Below, one piece after another: positions 35,601 through 50,600 of a DNA stretch of 64,000 bases (position 1 is the first letter of the stretch; each line of letters opens with the position of its first letter). The stretch covers positions 5,146,001 through 5,210,000 of the forward strand of contig WHVY01000003.1 in assembly GCA_022266195.1 (NCBI GenBank), given 5' to 3'. Position numbers and translations under genes: made by a program. Source of the DNA: Tetranychus cinnabarinus. Taxonomy: Eukaryota; Arthropoda; Arachnida; Trombidiformes; Tetranychidae. The notes beneath the pieces are model-generated. The model was not told the origin of the DNA. It saw only the letters and a list, made by a program, of their open reading frames with translations, and did no database searches.

Positions 35601-38600
35601 ATAAATCCAAATCATTTAGGTGTAAATTGATAATTTGTATTACTTGATATTCATGATATTTTTGCTTTATGAATATTTTAAAGACGATTTATTATTAGAA
35701 TTCATTTTTCAAAGTGAAAAACATTTTTCATGGATTGAACATGAATGGCTATTTATAAACTATCAATAGTCAATCATTTACATAACCATTAATTGTTGAC
35801 CTAAACTTGAAACTAAAGATGAAACAAGTTGAAAGCAGGTTCAAGTGTAGCACCTAAAAAATGATTATTCAGTTAATTCCTTTGTGTATATTTTTCAAAT
35901 TTAATACAACAAGCATCATCCATCAATAGCAGACAATGACAATTGCAATTTTATTTCATTTTTTCAACTTTGATCATTTCAAAAGGTAAGGTAAAAGTTT
36001 AAAGAAACAAGATTGAAAAACAAAACAAAAGTCAAGTGAAGGGCTTCTCAAAGAGATCCTCTCTCATCCTCTCTCATCCTCTCTCATCATCTTCATCATT
36101 TTCATCATCTTGATCATCTTTAAACACTTTTCATGTTATCAAGAAAAGATGAAAATTTTGAATCAATATCAAAATCTATTCAAATGATCAACTCTTCTCC
36201 AAGAAAGGAAAGCAAAATGTTTTGAATTGATCAAATTACCTAAAGTTAATCAATCATTTTTAATTTATTAATATGATTAGTATGGATTGAATAGAGATTA
36301 TTGAAATAATGTAAATGCCCATCTAAACATATCTTGTATCACAAGCTTAATTATTGTTCATTATATCAACAATTAGTTGTCTATTCAATAAACCATTGAA
36401 AGCAATTGTTGCAAATGAAACACTTGAATACATTTTGTATTAATTATCATCTTTCATTATTAACCTTTTATTGAAATATTTTTGCTTCAAACAATTGCAA
36501 TGAAAAATTTAACCTTTTCATTGTTGATCATATGGCTTTGAACCAATCAACCAAATAGTCTGTAATTTAATTTGAAAAGTGTTATGGTTTTGCTGGCGAT
36601 CAACTTGTTACCTTTACTTTTGATCAAAAATTGTTATCAAAAATTGAACTCATCTTGATGATTGAAACGAGTCTGTTAACCATCAATCTCTAACACTTAA
36701 TTATTCAATCATTATTCATCATTTAGCCAGTTAATTAATTAGAGTTGCTGCCTGTTGATTGATGAATTTGAAATGTTGAGTGAAAAAATTGACTCAAAAC
36801 TGAATCAACATGATTAATGGCATAAACTTGTTACAATTGAAAGTGTAAACAAAATTGTACAATTGTTGCATTAATTGGTTCAACAATTGTTCACAATTGT
36901 TAACAATTTGATTTTGTAAATGTGTTTACACTTTGATCATCCCTTTGATTTTAGTGAAACAATTAAAACACGCTTGTTGACTTTAGCTTGAACCAAAGTT
37001 TTAGAACAGAATTTAATTTCTCATAAATTGTAAACCATTTCAAGGTGGCTCATTTCACTTTTACATCTTGAATACAGGTTAGTTTCCGGTTACCTGAAGA
37101 AGATTGTAAATCTATTTGTAGTGATAGTTGAAGCAAAAAATGAGGTCGACTCATTCCTATGAAGCAAAAGGTATGAGAATGCAAATCAATGGAACCAAAA
37201 ATAAGATGAACCTTCTGAAAGGAAGTTGATATTATACAAGAATAGAGTGAAACATAAACTTCTTAAAAAATGATATTTGTGGCGACCAAATCTTTGATGC
37301 GAAACGTTATCAAAGGTAATGTATGTAAGTGTAGAGATGGGCCAATGGAATGGAGCAAAAAATATGGGAATAAGTCGTTAGGAAATCAATGGTAAAATGG
37401 TTTTTTGTTTGGTTACCTTTTCTTAAGGTAACCATCTTAGCGAGCAAGAAGACGAAGGTGAGTGAGCGAAAGGAAGGAAGATGAAAGGTAGTAAAAGGTA
37501 GATTGATGATGATGAGTAGAGTAAGAGGAGGAAATGATTTAGCTAATCATAGACCGTAACACACACTAGAGAGAGAGAGAGTCACAGACAACAGTGTCAA
37601 CAGGTGTTTGTGTGTCTCTTTTTGTGCTGCCTTAAGGTAATAACTTTGGTAAGACCAGTATAAGGTATGAGGACAGAGAAAAAAAAGTGACTTACAGGTA
37701 ACAATCTATAATTTACTCTATGCTTACCTGAGAGTATCAAAAAGGGCTGCAATTGTATTACATCAGTAGATACAATAATGTCCTGAAAACTGTCAGTTAT
37801 AAAAGTGTTTTCTTGATTACCATGGCGTGTCCATCAACCCTTGAAAAATATCTCTTGTTCCAGGTCACATTAGCGCACAAAAATGTTGATCATTTTCATC
37901 ATTTTTTTGCTTCTTTTTCTTCAACTTCTGTTTTCATGTTTCAGATTGATTTATTATTTTTGCTCTCTCAATGAAATATATTGAACCTTTTTGGTCAAGG
38001 TGAAGATTGTCCAGGTAAAAGTGAATTGAATGTTGTTTTTTTTCTTGCTTCTACCTGTGAACACTAAATGTTGAAGCAATTTTCGAACATTTTAAGGGTA
38101 AAAATTATTTTCAAGATTAGGTTGTCAAAAGTTGTAGTGGTAATAATAATGATGATATGATGATGATTATGATGACGATTCATCACCATCTTTCAAAATG
38201 TGAAATCCAATTACTAGTGATGATGATAAAGATGATTGCAGTTTAAGATGATGTTGCCTGAAGGTGAATTAATTTTCAGTCAACTGAAGTTTCCATTAAA
38301 ATCAGTGTTTCACTCTCATCGTCATCTTCATCATTTTCATCATCGCCATCATTTTTTATATCATTTTCTGCCCTTTTTGTTGCCTTGATATATTTATTTT
38401 TCATTTTTTTATCCTCAAAATGATGAACATTTGCTCAACATAATGCACAACTTGATCAACATTATCCATGTGATCTTAATCATCATTTTATGGTTCAATT
38501 TATGGAAATAATTTTGCTTCATTTTTTTAAACGTTTTTCTAGTGAAAAAAATCCTGAATAAACTGTTCAATCGTTTGATGCTTTTTTCAATCAACTTCAA

Positions 38601-41600
38601 CAGCCAAAATCAAACAAACGTCAATCAATTTACGAGAAAAAATGCGAAAAAATAATTTCGCATAATTTTCCAATCTTCATCTGGATCAAATCACTAATCA
38701 AATCAGCAATCAAATTAACATTATCACCAATGAACATAAACTGAATCAGTTGACTCTGAAAACAAAAATGTGATTAATGTTTCATTAATTCATTGTTCAT
38801 CTTGAAACCTACATGCAACTATCAACTAATTATCTGGTAATGTAAATGTACCTTTAAGATGATTTTAATGGTTGGTCATAAAAGGCAATTTAGGTTAACT
38901 TATTGATTCTTGATTGTAATTAGCAAATAGTTGGTCACAGTTAATCAAGTTGATAAATTAGGTTTAAAGGTAAATCTGTGGGAAGAGGAACAACAAGTTT
39001 GCAATAATCAAGAAGATTGTAACAACGAAATTGGACGAAATTGATTTACCTTGTCATTGGACAGTAATCAACTTGTATCTCAATTGTAACTGTTGTAAAT
39101 ATTATAGCAACATAAATAGTAACCTTAAAGGCCAGTTTCAGGTCACTAGTTGCCGTGTAAATTGTGAAACCAATTTAGTTGTGTAAAGTTGAAAAAAAAC
39201 AAGTCAAGGGATGTTGATGGTTTTAATGATGATTATTATGATTCTAGTGATAAACTTGAGTAACGGTAAGTTTACTTGTTGTTTGTGTTTGTACGGAAAG
39301 ACAAATGCAATTTAGGCCACTTTGTACTCGTTTGTTGATGGCTATCATGATAATAGTAATAATGATGTTTCTTTTTTTGACACTTTTTTTACATTCATTT
39401 TGCAGTTATTTTACCATCTTTTTTTGCTTCATTATTTGTCTTCATTAATCTTTTATATTCAGTAAAACCACGAAAACACTTTATCATCAGAACAGGACAA
39501 CTATTAATCATAATATGAAATTGAATCCATTGATTGGCTTATTGCTGGAAAAGCAAAGCCCAATATTAATAATGATATGAAATAATATTATTACTATAAA
39601 CCCGTAGGCAATCAACATTGGCTTACATTACCTTTATGGTAGCTATTTAATGGCTTATGGGTGCGACTCAATCAGACAATTTTAATCACAACCCAATCAA
39701 TCAACAAACTTACAGACTCTATCAACGAGTTGAACAGCTTCAACTTCAGGTCAACGTCAATGCGTTTTATGAGCGTCTATTTTAACGCCAGCAAACAATT
39801 AAAGCTAGTATTGTAAGATGTCAGTTAAGATTGAAACACTTTTCAGGTTTCGATATAACGAGATGAACATTGATAATGGATCAAACCGAGTGTAACTATT
39901 GACACACTGATCAGATTATTTTGAATTATTGTCACAAGAGATAAAATCTGTTGAACTGTAATAATAACATCGATATTTGAAGTTGACTAAATACTGCTTC
40001 CAAAAAGCTCAAACTTTAGGTAATGAAAACAATTAAACCTAAAGCTGCAAGATCAAAGATTCAAATCTAGAAACAAATCTCAACTCTTCTTGAAAGCCTA
40101 AGTAAAGGTTACAGTTGATCGGGTTATTTTGGTTATCAAAGGTTAAATTATTGTTTAAAATAAGTTGATTTTGATAAGAAACTGCCTAAAGATACATTAT
40201 GATTATTATTTAGGTTAAAATTGGGTTTTGGTATTCAATGTTTGCTGAATGTGACATTTTAAAATGGCAAATAATAAGGTCTATTGCACAGTTTTTTTTG
40301 TGACTTTTGCTTTTTCAACCTCAAATCACATAATCGTGATCAACAGAGAGATGATGTACAATTTACAAAACAACGCATAATCAACTTATTGACCTCCACC
40401 CTGAACCCAGCACCATAATCATGACGATCATGATGGACATTGAGTCTATTTCAAGCATCATTTGCCCTCTCTGTTAGGTCATGAAGTGCACTCAAACATG
40501 ATTAACTATCTATTCAGGGAATCGGTAAATGCTCATTACAAAACCATATTGACAATAATGTACAAATGCATGATCGTGGTTTCACCATTACAATTGTCAT
40601 CATCATTACTTTAATTATTTAATCAATGTTAATCTTTCAACAAAGCAACATTGAAACTCATTGAGATTAACAAACAGTTATAATCAAATATTTATCCAAC
40701 ATCAGAATGATCGTGATTTACAAATTACATTTTTTGTTGTCTCTTAAATTGTCAATTCAACCCAAATTGACAATAATACCAACAATTAAATTGCTTTTTT
40801 ACTTGAAAAAAAATATCAAAACCAATGGAAAAATTGGTAAAGTTAATTGTTTTTTGTCTCATCGGTTAATTGCGATTAACCATTGGTTGAGCAGTTAACA
40901 TGAAAGGTTAAATGTTGATTGAAACTCAAAGGAGTGGTTGATTGTTTTAGACTTGATGATCAAAGATGAACGGCAATCATTTTAATCATTCAACATTTCA
41001 TCATTGATTACCATGTTGTGAGGATTTACAATGTTGATTGAATGATTTGCTTTTGGGTTTTACAAGTTTTGCACACAGAAAAGAGATTTAACCTTTCAAA
41101 GACCAAAATTGAGGGGAAAAATTAAAAATTAGTGTTGAGTAAATAGTTTGGTTAGTGATCAATCAACTAATTGTTAGCCAACATCAACAGCAATCTATTG
41201 TAACCAAAAACAAGAGCAATATAATCAATCTAACATCATTTTTACACGAGCTTAAGATAACAGAAACAAGCAATCAACAAAAAGAAAAGAAAATTAAAGG
41301 AAAATTACAAAATCAAAAGTAATTCTTGTTTGATTACCAACTACTTGGTTAACATTTGACCCTCCTTTTCTGGGCTATCGCTATTATCATGATCATGTTT
41401 ATCCTCGTGTTCATCATGTTCATCATCAACATGCTCAATAAAATCAATCTCAAGATTTATAGTTGAGCAAAATGTCAGTGAAATCGATGAGGTTTTAGGT
41501 AATCACAATGAAGATGGATCATGATGATCAGTTGATTGTTACAGAGTAAACAAACAAACATCCTTTTTCATCATCATCATCATTATATTTTGCCATCATT

Positions 41601-44600
41601 TTTCAACATATTGATCAAATAAATCTATTGCTATTTACTTGATCAGTTAATTGTCTTGACGGTTAGAAGTAAATTTAGAAGCAGTAAAACTTCAAAATTT
41701 GAACCTTTTTAAGTGAATGATGGCTAAAGATAAGGTGAACAAGCTTGGTAAAAGATGTTCACAATTATTATTAAAATTGCTAGTTTCAGTTAATACAAGT
41801 TGCTCTGAATTTGTTTTCACTGGAAACTTACTAATTTACATTTACAAGTAACACCAAAACACGGACTTGTTATCAAATGATGATGTTGCTATTATTACTG
41901 AATAACAGTTGACCACAGAGAGCCAAAGCTCAAAGATACAAGGGTGATATAACATCGTGATGGGTGCTGCCTCATCAAGGTGATGATGATCAAGTTTGAT
42001 GCTGTAAGGTAACAACCATTAGCTCATAGGCCTAAACCCAAGTTACCATCACGACTTAACATTATCAAACCTTTTCCCTTTAAAATTATATCTTATCCCT
42101 GCTGATATCCACCGTTACCAACACTATTTAAATCACGAAATTTCAATCGTCTCCACCAATCTTGATCTCTTTTTTTTCACCATTATCATCATCTTGATCA
42201 TCTTAATCTTTATCATCGTCCTCTTCATCAACAGCATCATCTCTTCTCTATTTTATCTTCACCTTACAATCCATTATTATCCTTGAAAGTCTATTATTGC
42301 TCTCTTTTCCCTCTTCTTCAACCTTTCATCCTGATCCTCATCTTCATCTTTCAACCTTTTACACAAAAAACGAAGCTTAATCATTATTTAAAACAATTAA
42401 GTGTGAACTAATTTTTACATTCAATTCCCAACTGCCGTTTGTATTGTTTCAACCAATTTTCACTTTTCTTATTAACTTTCACTTTCCATTTTCATTTCAC
42501 TAAACAAAAGATTCAAATTGTATAATAAAACCGTGATCTTGATTATCACCATTTTCATTCCTAATTGTTCCTGAAACTTCAATAATTTTGAGCCTTTTTT
42601 CAAATTTTGCAAATTTTCATTTCTAAACATACTTCAGTCAAAAACAATTTTGATTCAATTTCTCTTCATTTTTATCAATGTCTTTAAGTTAAAAAGCTTT
42701 AATCAAAACTCTTATTGTTTACAATTAAATGCAAATTGGTAAAGTCAATCAACTGATAATCTCAATACATAATTACCATTCAATAACTAATCAACTTGAT
42801 ATCAAATGATTTTGATTCACTGCAAATGCGACCAGCAATTGAATTTGATTTTTTAAAATCAACTGTTTATTTTAATCAACTCTGTAAATGCAATTACAAA
42901 TGATTAATCGAGGCGAAAAGTATACAAAATGTTTAAATGTTTGATTTAAATGCATCAATACAACGTGATGTTTGTTTTTAATCAACACAATTTATTTTCT
43001 CATCTCACTTATAATTGAAAAATAAACAGCACCAATCATCATCACCATCCTCATGATCATCTGTTGAAATGAAGCAAATAAGTGAGAAAGAAACAATTTA
43101 ACAAAAAGTTTGTAACAAACAGTTGCAATTGAGATTGAAATGGTTGATAGTGAAATGAAAGCAACTGCAATTCATGGTTAATAATACAAAAGCAATTATG
43201 ATTAGAGTAATGGATGAATCTAAATTAACCCTTAATCGCTTGAATCGATGAATTCCGTGATTCCATTTTCTTGTGTTTCCCTTTCTGATTAGCAAAACAA
43301 ACCATTGAAAGCCAGCAAAACAAAAAGCAGCCAAAGACAGCAATAGATTCAGATAGAGTTCACTCTTCCTTCCTGAAACTTCATCCCCATCATGATCACC
43401 TGAATCTTCATTTCTCTTTCTAATTGGCTTAAAAGAGATAACAAAACTTGAATCTGAAAATGTTTATTCTTTTTACAACAATCATCATGATTTGCTGATC
43501 AGTATCATTCAGATGATTCGGAAGTTATTCAGTTAACAGCATTTTGCCCTTTCATCTTGTTCATCTTCCCGATGATTATCAGAACTTTTTATTTAATTTA
43601 TTTTCCAATGAAATAATAAAATTGTTGAAAAGGCCAATTGAATGGTAACAAAAACATTAAAATGAACCTTTATTACCTTTCAGTAAAATCTTGTTGCAAT
43701 TTAAATTCAACAATTATCTCAACAATAGGCGATCATTTAATAGCGTGAGTTTATTAATCGGACATTTATCTCTACAAATTGTCCTTTAACAGCATTTTCA
43801 TGAACTTAAAATCAATTCGATTATCACTTTGATTTGCTTTTCATTGAACAAGAGAATGAAGAAAAAGAGATTCAAAAGACTAATCATTATCATGATCATC
43901 TTGCTTTAATCATTCATCTTTCCCTTTTACCTTTTATCCGACTAATTATTTAGCTAAAAGTTAATCAAGTTTCAAGATTAAATCAAGAAAAAAAGAAGAG
44001 ATTAAAATGAATGAAAAAACTGGTGTAAAAGTTGAATGCGTAACCACAGAAGTTGATTTACACAATGGATGGTTAAAAATTGATAAACTAGACCAGAGGT
44101 TAATTAAGCTCAAGGGCGAAACTTGGAGGTCTTGATTGCCATTAAGGTAAAAGGTCGTTAGATTATCCATTTTAAAGTAGCACTAAACACAGAAGAAAAC
44201 AATTAACTAATTGTAATCTAAACCATCAAAGATGAGAGTTAAAGACAAGGTTGAAAGTTGATCAAAATCGCGATCTTTGATGATCAATTACCTTTCCATT
44301 GTATTGGGCCACCTTCAAATCAATTAACTTGCACATTCTTCTCGAATCAATGAAAATATTGAAAAAAATGAAAAAAAAACATGAACAAAAAAACGCTTTT
44401 TTCCCACTTTACGCTTCCAATTTCATTCTGTGATTCAGTGAAAGCTACAGCTAATTTTATGCTCAATTTGTGAGTCTCAAATTTAGGCTAAACTGCCATG
44501 TTAAGCCCACTTGTCCCTCAACTGACCACTCCTTTGGCAAAACTCCCAACAGTAGCTGAATCCTATCAATGGCCAAAGTATCATCAACTTTATAAGCTTC

Positions 44601-47600
44601 ATTTTTAGTGCAATAATAGACTCAATTAAATACGCCTTTCTGCTTATCAAAAGTTTAAACCAATTTTTGTCTTCATTTTTACCCAAATTAATTGTGACCT
44701 GAAATTGACTGACAACTTACCATTCAATTGATTAAGAATTTTGAAAATTTTGATTAATTCAATGCAACAATGATTGAATGGTTAATTGAATGGAAAGATG
44801 ATTGAAACTCTCTGTGTTTAAAACTCATTTGAAATGTAATTTACTTGCATCTTCATCTTGATCATTCATCATGTCTTTTGACCATAACTTAATCACGTTT
44901 CAATTCATTATTTAACCTGAAAATACCAACGCCTTTTCAGGACAATAAAGTTAACCTTAGATGATGACAATAAGAAATGGTCACCTTCACCATCGGGTGT
45001 TGATTCACCTTGCAGGGTAATTGTTTAACCAATTTCCAAGGGAATCTGATTGTTGTTTGAATTACATTTTGTTTCTTAACCTTTTATCTTTCAAAATTTG
45101 ATTGTTTACATTTGATGATTGGAACCACTGTTTTAACAATTGAATGATACATTAAACTGACAAAGAGATTTCAAAGCAAATCTTAAAGGTAACACTTGCA
45201 ATACATAATAGTAATTAACTTACCTTGAAATTGTTTAACCATTGAAATGTCCAATTCACAATGACATTACCTTTCTCCTTTTACATTGTTTACCTCAATC
45301 TCACTTTAATCATCATCATCGTCAGCTTCTGTGAAATATTAATATTGTACCTTTGAAAATAGATTGTGACAAAAAGGAAATGCTGATGATTAAAAATTAC
45401 ACGCAATTGTGATTCCTTTTCAACGACACTGGTAAGACGTTTAATTATTTACTATAATTATTAGTCGAACCTATTAGACAGATTTCACCAGAGCGTTCAC
45501 AAGTCAGTTTCCTTTCACTTTCTTTACCATCTTAGGTCGTCTTAATCGTCCCTCTTCCGTCTCATGATTGGTGTTGGTTTTGCTTTCAAATAACCCAATT
45601 CCGGTTGTTTGTCACTATTCCGAGGTTCAAAACTGACATGAAATCATTTCTTTATCTTTTAATGAGACTTGAAACAATTGACAAATGATACAAATTGATT
45701 TCATCTTATAAACCTTCAACATTTAAAAACATTCACTTTGCGCCTTTCAGTTGATTTTTGATGAAAATCACTAAACAATTGACAGTAAAGCAATCAGTCC
45801 ATCATCTTAATGTGATGAGCACAAATCAATTATCTATTAATTTGATTCATCTTCAATTGTTTCATTATTGTTTCTTCTTCTTCTTCCTCATCCTTCTTGT
45901 CCATGTATAAATGAAGTAAAAGCAAGCTGATTGTTACTTAACCGTATAATCAAGTTTCACTAATCATATAACCATCAAAATTGATTATTGTATTTTCCTA
46001 ACTGTTTCCAGATTAAACCATATTTGTGAATCTTAAACGTTGACCCGAGCAACATGAAAAATATTGATTGTTGTACAATAAATTGTAGACTTGAATAAAA
46101 CACCAAAAATGAACAATGATCAAAGTTAACCTTTTTTTTGTTTCACAAATTGTTACCTCAACTGATTAGGTTCACAGGTTCAATAAAAAATCACAATAGG
46201 TTAACCCTTTAAACAATGTGAAAATTATCAATTTTCATCTTAAATAGGAAGATGAAAAATAACAGTTTAACTGATTTGATCATTGATTGTTTTCACCAAA
46301 ATCGGTATCATTCTGGTTAAGCTTGATTAACCAGAAAAATTGAACCAATCATCCTTATCCGTATGTCTGACCATTTTCAAGTTTGATCAGTTGATTGGTT
46401 ATTATTTTAAATTGAAACAAAATTGAAGGGGAAACAATCCAAACTGGTGTCAATGATTAAAATAAAACTAATTGAAGTTCACTTCAATAGTCGTTCACAT
46501 TCATATTACCAATCAATGTTCAGTCTCAATTGAATATCTTTCTGTCCATACTGAGTTATAATAAATTGATTTTAATCAATTGTTCTTAACGGTTGTTCAA
46601 TGAACTCTCAGGTAGGAGGATGAAATTGTGCAAAAATGTATAAACTCAATTAGGGTCAAGGTTGATTTTGACCGTTATTACTGTTAACTGTCTTTCAATG
46701 TTGAACAAATTTCATTTTTCAATTCATTTCTCCAATTGTATTCAGTGAACAATTTTGTTGTTCAAAAGCTTTACATTTGCCTCATTGTGTCTCATCATTT
46801 TACTGTTCATTTATCATACAAATGATAGCACTTTTTATTCAATCCTTTTTAAAACTTGACGTGAAGAAATGACGTGAATCTTTTGATTATTTCAAAATTT
46901 ATTGACATTTTGCTGTCTCAAAAAAGCCAATGATTTTTTATGTGATTCAACTTCAACCGAGTCAATTGTTGAACCGTTAATAACATTGAGCTTTGATCAC
47001 ACTTAACCAGGTATATGATATAAAAATGTGGAAATTCTGAATGAAAAGATTGATTTTTTTTCCTCTTCTAATGATTGGTAAAATTTGACAGAAAATGTTT
47101 CTCTTCCTATCTTTTGTTGCAATCATTTAAAGCCTTTTTCAGCTTCGCTTCAATACAGATGTAACTTTTACACATATTGCCTTCAATCCTAATCTTAATG
47201 ATTTCATTGTTTCCATTGAATCATTTAATTGTCATTGAACTCATCCCATTGCTCTTTAACCTTAGATGTACCTGATATGCCTGGTCAACCAATTGTCATG
47301 GGATTCACTTCCAGATCCATCAACGTCTCATGGCCACCAAGTTTAAATAACCATAATAGTCCCATTTTGTATTATATTGTCCATGTTAGGTAAGTCTTTA
47401 ATCTTTCAAAATATTCCCATTACAATAATAATTCAATCAACTTTGCATTTCTCAAGTTTAAATGTTTAAAAAAACCGCTTGAAAACGAGCGGCAAGAAAA
47501 TGTTGCTTCAATAGCGCTCTCTATTGATGGTGAAAGTAAGTAAAAGCACCCGTTGCGGTTTGTTTAGTTTCACCTGTTAATTGTGCTTTTATTATTCAAC

Positions 47601-50600
47601 TGATTGGCAGTTTTTTTAAGGTCGTTTATTATTAGTTTTTACATTATTGTCGTTGCATGGATCTATTTATAATTTATTTTTAATGGTTTGGCTATTAGAG
47701 TTGTATTTCGATGATTATTTGACAAGAGCTTGGCTTTCTGTTGACTTTATTTGAATTTTAACCGATTTATTTTAAAATATCGTTATCATGTTACATGATT
47801 GGTTGTCACTGTCATTGGTTCCTCCAAAAAGTGAAAGTAAATTGGATTTAAATCAATATTTTTCTCCAATAAAAATGATAGTTTCGAGATATTTTGTGTT
47901 ACTTCACTCTTTCAGTGTTGAAATTATCATATCATACTTATCATCTATAAATAATGTCAATGAATTTCAACGATTTCCTATCATGCAACTTCAATTCTAT
48001 AAATCAATATCCATGCTACTAAAGGAATAATTTTTTTTCAAAGTAATTTCGTGTAAACAATTTCCAACTGTTAACCCAACAATAGTAATGACTTCATTTA
48101 TTACTATGAAATAATATTAACCAGATAACTGTAAATTTATTAATAATGCAGTCTCAACTCTATCTCTAAAGATCTTAAGATTTTCATCAAATCGTGAATA
48201 GATTTTCATTAGATATTAATGTTAACCCTGGTAATCAATCAATTGAGCTAATGTTTTCATATCTTCTGACAACTCTAATGCAACAATGAATAGATTAATT
48301 TGAAACAATCAATTGCAAAAGACAGTTTTCAAGTGTGTACTTCCAATTGAACAACTCCTTCATTAACCAAAGCTGCAAACTCATTTACTTCTGGTTATCA
48401 TTGTGTTCAAAAGTAATAATCAAAATGGATTTGTGAATAAAAATGGGAAGACAATTCAAACAAAAGTGATATGTTAATTGAAGTATCAAATCATAAAAAA
48501 AGTGCCTCTTGAAATGTAATTTTAACCTGACACCAGAAAAAAAATCAATCAACTCACATTGTCAGTGTAAATACAATTTTGATACCAAAGTGATGTTTAC
48601 AATCTATTTAATAACAACAAAGAGTGTTTAAAAATGTTTCATAGACCCTACAAGTGAAAGCAAAATTATGTTCAAATAACCTCATATGGACTCATTGGAA
48701 GTGAAATAATGGTCGATCAATTTTTTAACAGATGATAATGATGAGGAGGAGGAGAAGGAAGAGAAACATGCATCTCTCGATCATCCTTTTAACTCCCAAA
48801 GGAAAGGGAAAGAGAGTGTCGTCAGCAACATTGATTTTCTCAAAGCAAAATAGACAAGGAAGAGAAAGAGATTTGAAAAGAAAGGTCGATCGATCGAACA
48901 GATGGCGATAAAAGGATGAGAGTTGAAAGATGGGAAAACAACCCAAAGAAGTATATAATTCAAAAAATCTAGGTCAACCAGGACCATTTTCTGGTTCTCA
49001 TGTTTTTTTCTGGTTTCTTATGCTATTTTTTTGCTTAGACTTCCTCATCATCTTAACCTTCACCTTTTCTCCTTTCCTCATCTTCTAACCTCCAACATGA
49101 TGATGTTTTTTCTCCTAAGGTTATTATTATCATTATTCATCATTTCATCTCCCATCATCAAACAACAATGAAAAATCCTTTAGTTTTCAAGTAAAATGCT
49201 ATCTTTGCTCATTAAAAATGAATTGTTTCAACCACCATGTAAACCTATTTCTTCAATGGTAATGTTTGGTCTAAAAAATGATAATAACATTGAAATTTCA
49301 TGAATTATCCCATTAGATTATCTCTAGATTATAAAGATCAGAAACTCTCATCTTTTCATTGGCTTTAATTATTTTCTAGTCCTTCTGTGTTTTGACAGAT
49401 TTTTCTGTTTTAATTGCTACTTGCATGATTGTTATTTACAATCATTGTTTCATATTATTTATTCATTACTCAAAATATTCACAATTGTTAGGAGAAAGTT
49501 AATAGTTACCTTTAACAGTGAAACTCTATTAGCTTTTTAGTTGTTGTTATAGCAGTTAATCAATATTAAGTGAAGTAGTTATGTCCCTAAACTCATTTTA
49601 TTTTCGGCTGAAATCATTAACAGTTAATAAAGCTTGATGTAACAATATTAAAACATTGTCTATGTTTAGGGTTTGATTTTCAATTGTGGATGAAAAAAAT
49701 ATCAAACATTTTAAACAAGAAAAAGAAACCTTTTTTAATTTATAATAATCTCCATATGATAAAAAATAGTATTAAATGAACAGCAGTATTCACAAAATTT
49801 CATTGTTTTTATGATTGGTGGATGATTCAAATGGCGTATGAAGTTTGTTTCAAAGATATCCGTGAATGAAATGAAGAGGAAGGGAAGAAAGAGTTAAATG
49901 ATTGAAACTATGTCTGGTGGCACAGAAATTTTGTTTAACAGTTCAACAAATCAACTTTTTGGTATCCATTCTTTTTTATTATTGTGATAATCTTTGAGCT
50001 TATTTGAATCACTTGTGCTTCCTGATTCCAAGGGTTGACTGTATTTAAGGTTGGATGGTTTATCATCAGTCTTTCTCGGTGTTGGAATCCAAAGTGAATC
50101 GGTCAAAAATTTAGATGCCTTTTTGGGTGTTTCAGGTGTTGGTTGCAATTTATTGTAAGGTACTGTTGTAGATGATGTCGTGGATGGGCTGAAAGATGGT
50201 TCAATTGATTCAGTCCGAGCAGAATTACCAATCATTTTACCAGCTCTGGAAAGATCAAAATTGTTTAACGACAGAGTTGATTGTTTAATTGCTGGATAGG
50301 ACAATTGAGATGAACGAGGTAAAGTTGAAAAACTTAGGGATGACTCTATATCAGTACTTTTACGATTTATTGGAGACAACAATCGTGAAATTGAATCATC
50401 ACTGGATGATGAACCTTTATTGATCTGATTGAAAGAGTTGCTTGGTCTTAAATTAACTTGGTGAGTGGTTGATAAATCAAGAAATGATGGTGATTGCTTT
50501 TGATTTGACTTTCTAATCATGTCATAGAGTTTATGTTGATGAGTCGGTGATGTTTTTAAAGCTGGATTTTGTTTGGGCTTGAGCAGGATAAATATGATCG

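Larger units (their letters stand above)
31027..47265 (+). other. 16.2-kb intron of the Ig/FN3 gene
   Basis: AT-rich DNA with many GAT/CAT runs and scattered short frames, none with family resemblance or paired splice sites in compatible phase. Exons on either side join in phase 1. I find no nested gene, RNA gene or TIR element here, but short cassette exons could be missed. Confidence 0.5.
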